Counted from the stretch's first letter, positions 26,132 through 34,608 are shown. The stretch is DNA of 64,000 nt from Methanobacteriota archaeon (GCA_020347565.1 CP070732.1:595972-659971); one strand, 5' to 3'. Program-made: numbers and translations. The notes: a model not told the origin generated them from the letters alone.

Positions 26132-26758
26132 CTATTCCAGCTTCCTGATGCCCTCCAGGGCGGCAGAGGCTAGCGCTGCGGCGTCGACGCTCTCTTCCTC
26201 CGCCAGGACCTCGTCGAGCGCGCTGTTCGTGGCCGGCCTCTCCGGAGCGAAATCGCATGCGGCTCCAGAGGATATGGAGTACTCGTAGGTCCCTATGCTC
26301 TTGGCGATGTTCACAATCTCGACCTTGTCCATTCCTATCAACGGCCTCAGGACGGGGACCGTGGCAGCCTGCTCCTCGACGAGCAGGTTCGTCAGCGTCT
26401 GCGAGGCCACTTGTCCAAGGGACTCGCCGGTGATGAGGAAGGCAGCTTCCGTCTGCTCGGACATCAACGCGCCAGCCCTGAGCATCGCACGCCTGCACAG
26501 CACGCAGGTGAGGCTCGGCTTGCACTCGCTCGCGAGCCTTTTCAGCGTCTCCCTGTGCGGCACGGAGTACGCGTCCACCTTCGCATCCACTGCCGCCTCG
26601 AGCCTATCCCTGATGGCCGAGATCTTCTCCAACCGTCCAGTGTCCCCATTCGCCGACGTGTCGAAGTGCAGGACGACAAGGCCCACACCCTGCCTCCCCA
26701 ATACATATCCTGCGACTGGGGAGTCGATCCCGTCTGACATGAGGAGGACGCCCTTCAT
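26132..26758 (-). CDS. Minimal ThiI-like sulfurtransferase (no THUMP domain)
   Basis: A 208-residue PP-loop ATPase corresponding only to the catalytic domain of ThiI, the enzyme that makes 4-thiouridine in tRNA. The PP-loop is MSDGIDSPVAGY, with Asp in place of the first Gly of SGGxDS. The hallmark ITGESLGQVASQTLTNL follows the CXXC of SLTCVLCRRAM; that CXXC is important in methanogen ThiI, where it is linked to an Fe-S cluster. The N-terminal ferredoxin-like and THUMP tRNA-binding domains are absent; full ThiI is about 380 or more residues. The E1-like gene lies four bases upstream. It may act on a different acceptor from tRNA. Confidence 0.8.
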   Translation of the reverse strand: MKGVLLMSDGIDSPVAGYVLGRQGVGLVVLHFDTSANGDTGRLEKISAIRDRLEAAVDAKVDAYSVPHRETLKRLASECKPSLTCVLCRRAMLRAGALMSEQTEAAFLITGESLGQVASQTLTNLLVEEQAATVPVLRPLIGMDKVEIVNIAKSIGTYEYSISSGAACDFAPERPATNSALDEVLAEEESVDAAALASAALEGIRKLE

Positions 26759-26762
26759 TTCC

Positions 26763-27512
26763 TCACCCGTCGAACCTGTAGAACTCGTGACGGGCGCATG
26801 TCACGCAGCTCTTGTTCTTCGCCACTCGTATCTTGTCCAGGTCGCCAGACCACACGTCGACGATCATGAGTTCTGGGGTCGTCCTCTCCCCCAGCAACAC
26901 CTTCAGGGCTTCGGTCACCTCAATGGACGCCACCACGCTCGGGAGCGTGTTGACTATCCCGACCTCGTCGCAGGTCGGCGTCGCCTCGCGCGGCGGCAGC
27001 GTGGGGAAGACGCATCGAAGGCATGGTCCTTCTGGATGCACTGCTAGCACCATCCCCGACGTCCCGACGGCCCCTCCATACACCCAGGGAACGCCGAGCT
27101 TCACGCATGCGTCGTTGATTACGAACCTCGCCTTCATGTTGTCAGTGGCGTCGACGACCACATCCGCCCCCGAGAGGAGACCCTCGACATTCTCCGGTGT
27201 GACGTCGACGACGACGCCCCGTATCGCTATCTCCGAGTTGACCTGCCTCAGCTGCCTCTCGGCCACCTCGGCCTTCGGTTGCCCGACCGCGTCCTCTCCG
27301 AAGAGCGTCTGCCTCTGGAGGTTCGTGATGTCCACGACGTCCCTGTCCAGGATCGTGACTTCGCCCACACCCGCTCTCGCGAGCAGCGACGAGGAGTGCG
27401 TTCCCAGGGCGCCGCAGCCCATCACGACCGCGCTGGCCTCTGAGAGCTTCCTCTGTCCGTCTATCCCGATCTCCTTGAGGAGCACCTGCCTCGAGTACCT
27501 GTCCTGGTTCAA
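26763..27512 (-). CDS. E1-like adenylating enzyme (MoeB/ThiF/UbaA type)
   Basis: A 249-residue ThiF-family protein that adenylates the C-terminus of a ubiquitin-like sulfur carrier (SAMP, MoaD or ThiS type). It starts DRYSRQVLLKEIGIDGQRKL. The ATP-binding VVMGCGALGTHSSSLLARAGVG, then DVVDITNLQRQ, follow. Zinc cysteines are in CLRC and CVTC, and TPTCDEVG contains the likely catalytic Cys. It starts at TTG 27512, with a TATA element centred 27 nt upstream. It is cotranscribed with the ThiI-like and nob1 genes. The sulfur carrier itself is not in the window. Confidence 0.88.
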   Translation of the reverse strand: MNQDRYSRQVLLKEIGIDGQRKLSEASAVVMGCGALGTHSSSLLARAGVGEVTILDRDVVDITNLQRQTLFGEDAVGQPKAEVAERQLRQVNSEIAIRGVVVDVTPENVEGLLSGADVVVDATDNMKARFVINDACVKLGVPWVYGGAVGTSGMVLAVHPEGPCLRCVFPTLPPREATPTCDEVGIVNTLPSVVASIEVTEALKVLLGERTTPELMIVDVWSGDLDKIRVAKNKSCVTCARHEFYRFDG

Positions 27513-27534
27513 CGACAGTCGATATGCCTGTGCA

Positions 27535-27542
27535 TCTAATAA
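27535..27542 (-). promoter_or_regulatory. TATA box of the E1-like/ThiI-like/nob1 operon
   Basis: Minus-strand TTATTAGA within GATTATTAGATG is centred about 27 nt before the TTG at 27512. A leaderless mRNA beginning with a UUG codon is predicted, which is unusual. Confidence 0.5.
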
Positions 27543-27565
27543 TCATTGGCACCGTGCGCTGCGCG

Positions 27566-28780
27566 TCACGGGAGTATGTAGTCCATATCGAAGCGCTCTC
27601 GGAAGCTCTTGACCCGCTTGCTGACGTTCCGGCCCTCGGAGGCGGCCATGAACAGGTCCGCAAGCTCGGGCAGGTCCTTCTCCTTGACGCCCATCCTGGT
27701 GATCTCTGCGGTCCCGAGCCTCGCGACTGAGTCGACCATCAGGTTGGACCGTTCCAGCAGTACAGAGAAGTCGTTCACGGACATGCCGTACTTCTCGCGT
27801 ATTCCCTTGGGGTCGATGAGCAGCTGGTGCGACTCAGAGAAGCCCAACTCCTCGAACATGACCGGGAACCCCCTCTCCTTCAGCTCCTTTCCGAGCCTCT
27901 TGGAGTTCCTCACGACCTGCTTCGCGTACCGGCTTCCGAACTTGTGCATCTCCAGGAGCGTCTGGCCGAGGGCGGCCACGCGGTTCCAGTGAGCGTTATC
28001 TACCAGTCGCCACACGAGGTTCTTCCTGACGGCCTCATTCGCATCCTTCTCGTCCGTGACTATGAGGCCCCCTTGCGGTCCGAAGAAGGACTTGTGGGTG
28101 GAGCCGTACAGGATCGCCGCGCCCTCCTTGAGCGGCCTCTGGAACTCCCCTCCAGCTATGAGTCCGAGGACGTGCGAGCCGTCGTAAACGATGGTCGAAC
28201 CGGCATCGTCGCACGCTTCCCGCAAGGGCTTCATGTCGTACGGAAACGGTATGAAAGACGCTCCGAGGATGACGAGTTCGGGCTTCCTCCTCCTTATCTC
28301 CATCGACGCGGCGCGCGAGTCGACGGTATATCGCTCGGCGTCGAACGGGAGATGGCGTGCTCTCAGACCCAGTAAGTCCGGTATGTAGTCCTGACCATAG
28401 CCGTCGTATCCGCCGTCGGAAGCGTGGATCGAGTAGACCGCGTCGCCTCGACGTGTGGTGGACGCTATCGTGATCATGGCCGCTATGTGTCCTGACAGCG
28501 GCTGCACGCACCCGTGCCGAGCCCCGAAGACCTCGCAAGCCGCCTTCTCCGCCTCGCGCTCGACGTCCGTCGTGATGCGCGTGCCTCTGTAGCCATTCTC
28601 GAGATACTCCCCGGCGTACTCCGCGTCGATGGGCAACGTGTATCTGTGTCCGAAGTCGGACGACAACAGTGCCCTCACCTGAGGGCTGGTGACGTTCTCG
28701 GAGGGCAGAAGGTTGACGGAGTCCTCGAGCCTCCACCTCTGCTGAGCTCTCATCTGCTTGACGAAGTAGTCGTTCCTCAT
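27566..28780 (-). CDS. glyA: Serine hydroxymethyltransferase (archaeal type)
   Basis: A 404-residue PLP enzyme that interconverts serine and glycine with a pterin C1 carrier. The N-terminal SVNLLPSENVTSPQVRALLSSDFGHRY is the SHMT signature, followed by GARHGCVQPLSGHIAA. The PLP lysine is in YGSTHKSFFGPQGG, and VYDGSHVLGLIAGG includes the conserved Asp and His. It is somewhat divergent: the usual TTHKTLRGPRGG is altered, so an SHMT-like paralogue with a different substrate cannot be excluded. On the minus strand, it ends 53 bases before the start of the E1-like gene, which has its own promoter. Confidence 0.85.
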   Translation of the reverse strand: MRNDYFVKQMRAQQRWRLEDSVNLLPSENVTSPQVRALLSSDFGHRYTLPIDAEYAGEYLENGYRGTRITTDVEREAEKAACEVFGARHGCVQPLSGHIAAMITIASTTRRGDAVYSIHASDGGYDGYGQDYIPDLLGLRARHLPFDAERYTVDSRAASMEIRRRKPELVILGASFIPFPYDMKPLREACDDAGSTIVYDGSHVLGLIAGGEFQRPLKEGAAILYGSTHKSFFGPQGGLIVTDEKDANEAVRKNLVWRLVDNAHWNRVAALGQTLLEMHKFGSRYAKQVVRNSKRLGKELKERGFPVMFEELGFSESHQLLIDPKGIREKYGMSVNDFSVLLERSNLMVDSVARLGTAEITRMGVKEKDLPELADLFMAASEGRNVSKRVKSFRERFDMDYILP

Positions 28781-28824
28781 GTGTATGCGCTCCTGGGCCG
28801 GCCTTCAGAGGGCTCGAGCCGCTC

Positions 28825-29004
28825 TCAGTTGTAGAGGTTGAATCGTCCGTCCTTGCCCACGAAGGTCGAGAACTCCTCGTCCTCCTCTTCCAGGTCTTCT
28901 TCGATAACGACGTTCACCAAGATGTTCACGACTTCTCTCAGCTGTCGCACGTCCTCCCGGAGCCGGTCGATCTCATCCAGAATTTCCTGGTTCTTCTGTT
29001 TCAT
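28825..29004 (-). CDS. Small acidic coiled-coil protein, unknown function
   Basis: A 59-residue protein. A heptad-rich helix (EILDEIDRLREDVRQLREVV, extending into a hydrophobic VNILVNVVIEE) occupies residues about 6-38, then a run of acidic residues and a short C-terminus (VGKDGRFNLYN). The ATG at 29004 is preceded by AAGGGGGG, an excellent ribosome-binding site; an in-frame extension to 29058 is not supported. It lies between csl4 and glyA on the same strand, 40 bases after csl4. I do not recognise a family. Oligomerisation through the coiled coil is likely. Confidence 0.7.
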   Translation of the reverse strand: MKQKNQEILDEIDRLREDVRQLREVVNILVNVVIEEDLEEEDEEFSTFVGKDGRFNLYN

Positions 29005-29044
29005 GGAACCCCCCTTCCCTTTCATTCCGTCGCCTAATGTGGTT

Positions 29045-29635
29045 CTAGGGCTCTTCATTCCCTACCTCGAAGTCCCGGTAGTCATCGGCCATCTTGCGCA
29101 CCTCGGTTCGCTCGCAGCGCTCGCAGTACAGCTTGTCACCCTTCCGCTCCAGAACGCTGCGACATGACATGCACAGCGACCTCAGCGCCCCGAAGTGCGG
29201 GCCGGAGGTGGTCAGCTGGACGGATGGGAGTGCCTGGATGACCTTGCCCCTTATGATGTCCCCGGGCCTGAGCAGGTCCCCAGCGTCCTCCACGTAGGAG
29301 CTGGCTATCTTGGAAACATGAACCGCCGCGAGCGTCTCGCTGGAGACCTCACGCCTCCTGCCCTCCTGCGAGACTATCATGCATATCGCCATCACGGGCT
29401 TGACATCCGTAACGTCGGCAATGACTGTGTCCCCTTCCACGAGGACGATTGGCGGGTTCTCCGCGACTATCCTGACGACCTTTTCCGAGTCGTCTATGTC
29501 AAGCTCGCCAACGACGCTGGCGCATATCTTGCCATCCTTGCTTTCGAAGGTACCCTCGCCGGCCACGTACTCCTCGGCTTCGGCCACCTCATCTCCTGGC
29601 AGGACTCTCACACCGGTCTTAGCCAGCGGAATCAC
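29045..29635 (-). CDS. csl4: Exosome RNA-binding subunit Csl4
   Basis: A 196-residue archaeal exosome cap protein. The N-terminal domain (VLPGDEVAEAEEYVAGEGTF), an S1 domain in the middle (GDTVIADVTDVKPVMAICMI, then HVSKIASSYV and LRPGDIIRGKVI) and a C-terminal zinc ribbon (CMSCRSVLERKGDKLYCERC) follow the known order. It recruits substrates and DnaG to the RNA-degrading exosome. It starts with GTG directly after the stop of the methyltransferase gene, indicating translational coupling. The other exosome genes (rrp4, rrp41, rrp42) are not in the window. Confidence 0.92.
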   Translation of the reverse strand: MIPLAKTGVRVLPGDEVAEAEEYVAGEGTFESKDGKICASVVGELDIDDSEKVVRIVAENPPIVLVEGDTVIADVTDVKPVMAICMIVSQEGRRREVSSETLAAVHVSKIASSYVEDAGDLLRPGDIIRGKVIQALPSVQLTTSGPHFGALRSLCMSCRSVLERKGDKLYCERCERTEVRKMADDYRDFEVGNEEP

Positions 29636-30232
29636 CTATCTCTGGAATCTGAGCAGAACGACAGAGACGACATCTCTGGTCTTTCTGTGGAATTCGAACG
29701 CATATGGTATCTCGAATTTATACCTTTTGACGGTCTCTGACGTGGCTCCGAACGAGGCGGCGAGCCGGCACACGAACTCAGACGTGGCGTCGTTGTGGAG
29801 GGAATAGACCGTGGGGGAAGTCCGAATAGCCTTCTCGACGAATACTCTGTCAGCATGTCTGGTCTGGGCGCCGAAGGGGGGGTTCTGTATCGCGAGGTCG
29901 AACACCCCGTCGAACGAGGCGATGTCCGACTGCACGAACTCCGTCTCGAGCCGTAGGGCACGGGAGTTCTCGGAGGAGGTCCTGATCGACTCGGGGTCGA
30001 CATCCACACCGACCGCGCGCCTCGCGCCAAGCAGCTTTGCACCTATGCAGAACACGCCGTTCCCGCACCCGAGGTCGACAACGTCTCTGCCCTCGACCTC
30101 TCCCGACGCGTGAGCAAGCCAGAGCACATCCGCAGCGATCCTGGCCGGGGTCTGGTACTGCTCCAGCCGCGGCTCGCGGTGCTTCACCTGTGCGAGCCGT
30201 TCGAGCATAATCTCCAGCTGGCGTTTCTTCAC
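29636..30232 (-). CDS. METTL5-like RNA methyltransferase
   Basis: A 198-residue class I methyltransferase. It begins MKKRQLEIMLERLAQVKHREPRLEQYQTPARIAADVL, typical of archaeal and eukaryotic METTL5 homologues. Motif I is VVDLGCGNGVFCIGAKLLGA and the catalytic motif is IQNPPFGAQ (N6-adenine type NPPF). Eukaryotic METTL5 makes m6A in 18S rRNA; a 16S rRNA target here would be inference. It is coupled to csl4, with the stop codon touching its start, consistent with an RNA-processing unit. Confidence 0.85.
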   Translation of the reverse strand: MKKRQLEIMLERLAQVKHREPRLEQYQTPARIAADVLWLAHASGEVEGRDVVDLGCGNGVFCIGAKLLGARRAVGVDVDPESIRTSSENSRALRLETEFVQSDIASFDGVFDLAIQNPPFGAQTRHADRVFVEKAIRTSPTVYSLHNDATSEFVCRLAASFGATSETVKRYKFEIPYAFEFHRKTRDVVSVVLLRFQR

Positions 30233-30263
30233 TGCGACACTCTCCGAGCAGCGAGGACCGTGT

Positions 30264-31085
30264 CTATCTAGCCTCGTCGATCATCTTCCAGCGTCTTAGT
30301 TTGTTGACCTCGGAAATGTCCCTTCCGTGGAGGTCCCTTTCGACGTCCGACAGGTACTCAATCGCCGTCAGCAACGAATCCTTGGTGGGGTTGTGGATGT
30401 TCACCTTCGCCCTCGTGAATTCCTTCTCAACAACGTCCATAGCCTTGGCCGTCTCGCCGTATTGCTCGCAGAAGTCGTTCACTATCTCGTCGACGGCCTG
30501 CGCCAGAGAGCCGCACTCTCCCTCGGGTTGGGCCTGCCTCTTCGCGAAGTCTCCTGATATCATCATCTCGCCGATCTTCCTGAAGGCGTCCTCGACGTTC
30601 TCGCCGGTCTTGGCGCTGCAGACGAAGGCCGGCATCCCCACGCTCTCGGCTGTTCGCTTCAGCTTCTCCGCCGCCTCTGAACCGTCGTCGGCCAGGTCTG
30701 CTTTATTGCCTATGAACACGACGGGCACGTGCCCCAGGGTGTCCCGTGCCTCCTTGAACCAGAAGTCCTTGGCGGACTCCACTGTCTCGTCTCGAGTGAG
30801 GTCTGACACCACCATCATCCCGTGAGAGCTCTTCATGCTCTGCGTCCTGATCTTGGTATAGTCCTTCTGCCCAAGGATGTCCCAGAGCATGAGTGTGAGA
30901 TACATGGTCTTGTCCGTGAGGTCATACTCCAGGTCTCGCTTGCTGACCTTCGTGCCTATCGTCGCTATGTACGCGTCATCGAAGACATCCACGACAAACC
31001 GCCGGATCAATGAGGTCTTTCCTACGGCGGAGTCGCCGATCAGTCCGACCTTCTTGATGTAGCGCTTCGATTTTATGATGCTCAT
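30264..31085 (-). CDS. Ras-superfamily small GTPase with C-terminal helical extension
   Basis: A 273-residue protein. Residues 1-165 are a complete Ras/Rab-like G domain: G1 GDSAVGKT (17-24), a switch I threonine near 42, G3 WDILGQ (68-73, with the catalytic Gln), G4 NKAD (127-130) and G5 CSAKTG (157-162). Residues about 185-273 form a predicted helical extension absent from ordinary small GTPases. The C-terminus lacks a prenylation cysteine. The start at 31085 is chosen because the preceding 30 in-frame residues are not conserved-looking. It is divergent from the coiled-coil gene at 31253, suggesting shared regulation and possibly a GTPase-effector pair. No GAP or GEF is recognisable nearby. 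Confidence 0.85.
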   Translation of the reverse strand: MSIIKSKRYIKKVGLIGDSAVGKTSLIRRFVVDVFDDAYIATIGTKVSKRDLEYDLTDKTMYLTLMLWDILGQKDYTKIRTQSMKSSHGMMVVSDLTRDETVESAKDFWFKEARDTLGHVPVVFIGNKADLADDGSEAAEKLKRTAESVGMPAFVCSAKTGENVEDAFRKIGEMMISGDFAKRQAQPEGECGSLAQAVDEIVNDFCEQYGETAKAMDVVEKEFTRAKVNIHNPTKDSLLTAIEYLSDVERDLHGRDISEVNKLRRWKMIDEAR

Positions 31086-31252
31086 ACAAACCACCACGTC
31101 AAGGGATGAATGACATTTCTGCGGACGTAGGCTGATGGGACATCCCAGGCCCCGCAGCGTGTGTCCCATTGTCAAGAGTCTACATAATTGTTTCCGCCAG
31201 GGCGTCGCGCAGGGAAAAGCTCAATATCCTGGACCTCGAATATCGGGAGGAG

Positions 31253-32317
31253 ATGCACGAGCCACGAGGGGAGCACACGCTGCTGACGAAGAAGGCCCTT
31301 GAGAACTACGCGAGCGCATACATGGGAGCCTACCTTAACGCCGTCGAGAGGGAGAAGCCAGAGCACTTGCCGTCGCTGGCGAGGAATCGCCCCTATGCGA
31401 TAGAAGTATGCCTGATGCCCAACCAGTGTTTTACCATGCTCTTCGAAAGGGCCGACAGGCAGAGCATATCTGTCAGAGAGTGCGAGTGGGCTTACGTCGA
31501 GAAGAGGGCGCTGGAAGGAATCCACCACATGGTTATCGTCTACGCCCATGAGAACCCGACTGTGGCCGACGCCATCGCCAAGGGGAAGAAAGACGCCGTC
31601 AGGAACATAAGGTCGCTTGAGGACTCCAACCTGTCCAGGGCTGTCAGCCAACTCGACAACATATTGACTGACCTGACGAGTGTGGAGAAGGGCAACCAGA
31701 GCCTCCTGAAGCTGGCCGAGCTCGAACTGACAAAGCTGCAGCCGATAAAGGACGTCGTGGCGAACTCTGGCCCAGACGTAGACATGCTCGCGATGATAGA
31801 CACCCTGCGCAACTATCCAACCAAGCCGGTGGAGATATCCATCGACATCAAGGAGCGAGAGCTGCTTGAGAGCATCAGCAGGGATCTGGGCGACCTCACA
31901 GACGTGGTCCGCCGGGTTGAGTCGCAGGACGAAACGTTGGAGCGCATCGAGTCCTCGATGAATAAGGCACTGGGCGAGTTCAACTACATGATCGACGAGA
32001 GGATCAATCAGGGATTGGCGGTACTCGTGTCCGATTCGGACGGCAAGGCCAGCAAGCACATTTCCGCGGTGGAGACCCCGGCGATCCAGGTGGACATCGA
32101 CCCGGAGGTGGCTACACTGAAGGACAGGATGCAGATCCTGGAGAACAGCCTGCACACGGCCCAGTCCCGAAGAGCGGACGTGTCCAAGGAGCTTGTCAAG
32201 GCCGTGGCCGACATCAAGGACGACATGGAGCAGCTGAGCACGAGGATATCGAGGCTCGAGCAGAAGGCCGGGATACCGGTCCCAGGATATTCTTGGAAGC
32301 CATCTCAGAGAGAATAG
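31253..32317 (+). CDS. Coiled-coil protein, unknown function
   Basis: A 354-residue soluble protein. The first 110 residues look globular (YAIEVCLMPNQCFTMLFERA, then CEWAYVEKRALEGIHHMVIVYAHE). The remaining part is mostly long amphipathic helix with coiled-coil character (residues about 125-190, 215-270 and 300-345, the last LKDRMQILENSLHTAQSR). There is no signal peptide or membrane segment. I do not recognise the family. The start is uncertain: ATG 31253 was chosen, but an in-frame TTG at 31169 would add 28 residues. It is divergent from the Ras-like GTPase, with 167 bp between starts, so an effector or scaffold role is possible but unproven. Confidence 0.7.
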   Translation: MHEPRGEHTLLTKKALENYASAYMGAYLNAVEREKPEHLPSLARNRPYAIEVCLMPNQCFTMLFERADRQSISVRECEWAYVEKRALEGIHHMVIVYAHENPTVADAIAKGKKDAVRNIRSLEDSNLSRAVSQLDNILTDLTSVEKGNQSLLKLAELELTKLQPIKDVVANSGPDVDMLAMIDTLRNYPTKPVEISIDIKERELLESISRDLGDLTDVVRRVESQDETLERIESSMNKALGEFNYMIDERINQGLAVLVSDSDGKASKHISAVETPAIQVDIDPEVATLKDRMQILENSLHTAQSRRADVSKELVKAVADIKDDMEQLSTRISRLEQKAGIPVPGYSWKPSQRE

Positions 32318-32338
32318 GGCCTTCACCTTGGAGGATCA

Positions 32339-32414
32339 TGGTGGGCCCAACCGGATTCGAACCGGTGATTTGCGCTGTGTGAGAGCGCCGTCATAACCGC
32401 TAGACCATGGGCCC
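32339..32414 (-). tRNA. tRNA-Val (anticodon CAC)
   Basis: On the minus strand GGGCCCA pairs with TGGGCCC as the acceptor stem. The D arm is GTCTAGCGGTTATGAC, the anticodon stem GCGCT/AGCGC encloses loop CTCACAC (anticodon CAC, reading GTG valine), and the T arm is ACCGG TTCGAAT CCGGT. A73 is followed by an encoded CCA (32339-32341). There is no intron. A TATA element lies about 32 nt upstream. Confidence 0.95.
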
Positions 32415-32442
32415 TTCGAAGCCGAAGAATGCGCCATCCGCT

Positions 32443-32457
32443 AGATATTACTTTTGC
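32443..32457 (-). promoter_or_regulatory. Promoter of tRNA-Val
   Basis: Minus-strand GCAAAAG followed by TAATATCT is a BRE/TATA pair centred about 32 nt before the mature tRNA 5' end, so the primary transcript would carry only a few extra bases. Confidence 0.55.
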
Positions 32458-32519
32458 AGAGGCGCCGTGATTCGACCCCATGCTTTTTGTGCTGGGTATC
32501 CAATCTCCGGTGGAACAGG

Positions 32520-33518
32520 ATGCTTGTCAAGACAGAGCGGGGGACGAAGGATCTCAGGGCTGTATGGTGGGAGGACGGAGCCGTCAGAGTGATAGACCAG
32601 CGTCTCCTGCCAGATCAACTGCAGATCGCGCGAATCGCGAGCTATGAGGAGATGGCCGATGCCATTTCCGACATGACTGTGAGAGGAGCTCCGACCATTG
32701 GCGCGTCCGGCGCCTTTGGCATCGCATTGGCGTGGGCCGCGAAGTCAGACCTGCGGAAGGCGGCGGAGAGGCTGAGAGCCACCAGGCCGACGGCCCATGA
32801 CTTGTTCCATTCGATCGACCTGATGCTGAAGCACGGAGACAACGTCGTCGGTGCTGCGCTGAGCTTCGCCGACTCCATCGTATCGAAGTGCAGACGGATA
32901 GGCGAGGCTGGATCGGAGCTGATTCGGGATGGCGCGCGAATCCTTACGCACTGCAATGCTGGTGCCTTGGCGGCGGTGGACTACGGCACGGCCCTCGCGC
33001 CGATGCGCGTGGCGAAGAGATCCGGCAGGGACTTGTTCGTCTTCGTCGACGAGACGCGCCCGAGGCTCCAGGGAGCGAAGCTCACCGCGTGGGAGCTGTC
33101 GAATGAGGGCATCCGCCACGCAATCATCGCAGACAACGCAGCGGGTCACTACATGAAATCAGAAGTCGATCTCGTGATGGTGGGAGCCGACAGGATTGCG
33201 GCGAATGGCGATTTCGCCAACAAGATAGGGACCTATGAGAAGGCCGTCCTCGCGAAGGAGAACGGAGTGCCATTCTACGTGGCAGCGCCGGTGAGCACGT
33301 TCGACCCTTCACTTGAGACGGGCGACGGGATCGTGATAGAGGAGCGCTCGGCCGATGAGGTGCTCTCCATCGGCGGCGTGAGGGTCGCCCCCGACGGGTC
33401 TGAGGCCCTCAACCCTGCTTTCGACGTCACGCCCGGGGCGCTTGTCTCTGGTTTTATCACGGAGCGTGGGATACTCGGGCCAGGAGAATTCGGCAGGCTA
33501 CACGACCCTGAACTGTAG
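32520..33518 (+). CDS. mtnA: Methylthioribose-1-phosphate isomerase
   Basis: A 332-residue member of the eIF2B-like sugar phosphate isomerase family. It has VRGAPTIGASGAFGIALA, THCNAGALAAVDYGTAL (catalytic Cys), VDETRPRLQGAKLTAWEL and GADRIAANGDFANKIGTY (catalytic Asp). These match MtnA of the methionine salvage pathway closely. Archaeal ribose-1,5-bisphosphate isomerase is related, but the motif set and length favour MtnA. The ATG at 32520 starts just before the conserved region; the ORF extends upstream without support. No other salvage gene is adjacent. Confidence 0.9.
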   Translation: MLVKTERGTKDLRAVWWEDGAVRVIDQRLLPDQLQIARIASYEEMADAISDMTVRGAPTIGASGAFGIALAWAAKSDLRKAAERLRATRPTAHDLFHSIDLMLKHGDNVVGAALSFADSIVSKCRRIGEAGSELIRDGARILTHCNAGALAAVDYGTALAPMRVAKRSGRDLFVFVDETRPRLQGAKLTAWELSNEGIRHAIIADNAAGHYMKSEVDLVMVGADRIAANGDFANKIGTYEKAVLAKENGVPFYVAAPVSTFDPSLETGDGIVIEERSADEVLSIGGVRVAPDGSEALNPAFDVTPGALVSGFITERGILGPGEFGRLHDPEL

Positions 33519-33561
33519 CCTTCCGGCAGGCTTTTAGGCCGATGGCCGGATATGGGCCGGG

Positions 33562-34608
33562 ATGATACTGGTCACCAAGTGGTTCGGCTGCTTTCTTTGC
33601 GTCGAGGGCAGGGCAGCCAAATCGATACTGTTCCCGATGGACGCCTCCGGCATCTCTGATAGGCTCGAACGCATCAGGAACGGCGAGGTGCTGGACGAGG
33701 AGAGACGGCTGGCTGAAGGCGCGACACGGGTCGTCGACAGGCGACTGTCCGAGTTCGGAATGGTGACCAGGTTCGATTCGTCGTTCCTCAGGCCTGAGGA
33801 CTACGGTTTCACCCTGGACCTGTACAGAGAGGCGACGATCGAGCTCGCGAAGCGCGTCGTTAAGAGCAGCATCGGAGCCGATGTCTACCTAGGTCACGCC
33901 GTTCGCGCATACGACGATTTGGTGTCAACGAGCAACATGCTCTCCGAACGCCTCTACGAATGGTATTCGCTGCACTTCCCAGAGCTTCAGGAGGTACTCT
34001 CACCCGAGAAATACGTCGACGCCATCGCGGACAATGGCGCCAGAGACGTCATTCTGTCGTCGATGGGAACGAGGATGGACTCGATAGGTGCCGACATCGA
34101 CGAGGAGGACCTCAAGTCCATCAGGGACCTCGCGGAGGCCCTCAGGTCCGGGACTAGCGCCCGCAAGGGTATCGAGGGTTATATCGACTCCAGGATGAGG
34201 GTCGTCGCGCCGAACGTGGCTTCCGTCGCCGGTCCGCTGATAGGCGCGAGGCTGATGATGCACGCAGGCAGCCTGAAGCGGTTGGCCTCCATGCCTTCTG
34301 GCACCGTCCAACTCTTGGGTGCCGAGAAGGCCATGTTCCGGCACCTGAAGAAGAAGACGCGTCCTCCGAAGCACGGGATCCTGTTCCAGCACTCGCTTGT
34401 GCATACGGCCCCAGCATGGCAGCGGGGGCCGATCGCCATGGCGCTGGCGTCGAAGGTGTCGATGGCGGCAAGGGCTGACGCATACACTCAGAACGACATT
34501 TCTACCTCGCTCCACGAACAGCTGGATGCCCGAATCGAGGAGATAAGGAAGCAGAGACGATCGCCGCCCAAGAAGGCTGCTGGCAAGCGACGCAAGGGGA
34601 GAAGGTAG
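33562..34608 (+). CDS. nop5: Nop5, C/D-box sRNP core protein
   Basis: A 348-residue Nop56/58-like protein, the scaffold of archaeal box C/D ribonucleoproteins that guide 2'-O-methylation. A divergent N-terminal fibrillarin-binding domain (residues 1-90) is followed by the coiled-coil helices and the Nop domain: APNVASVAGPLIGARLMMHAGSLKRLASMPSGTVQLLGAEKAMFRHLK. The lysine/arginine-rich tail (KQRRSPPKKAAGKRRKGRR) is typical. The fibrillarin gene, which usually follows nop5 in archaea, is not here; aIF5A comes next instead. Confidence 0.93.
   Translation: MILVTKWFGCFLCVEGRAAKSILFPMDASGISDRLERIRNGEVLDEERRLAEGATRVVDRRLSEFGMVTRFDSSFLRPEDYGFTLDLYREATIELAKRVVKSSIGADVYLGHAVRAYDDLVSTSNMLSERLYEWYSLHFPELQEVLSPEKYVDAIADNGARDVILSSMGTRMDSIGADIDEEDLKSIRDLAEALRSGTSARKGIEGYIDSRMRVVAPNVASVAGPLIGARLMMHAGSLKRLASMPSGTVQLLGAEKAMFRHLKKKTRPPKHGILFQHSLVHTAPAWQRGPIAMALASKVSMAARADAYTQNDISTSLHEQLDARIEEIRKQRRSPPKKAAGKRRKGRR

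Noticed and set aside
31172-32326. A 384-codon minus-strand ORF opposite the coiled-coil gene
   Set aside because: The plus-strand product has coherent amphipathic helix periodicity and sensible codon use; the antisense product does not resemble any protein and would conflict with the divergent arrangement.
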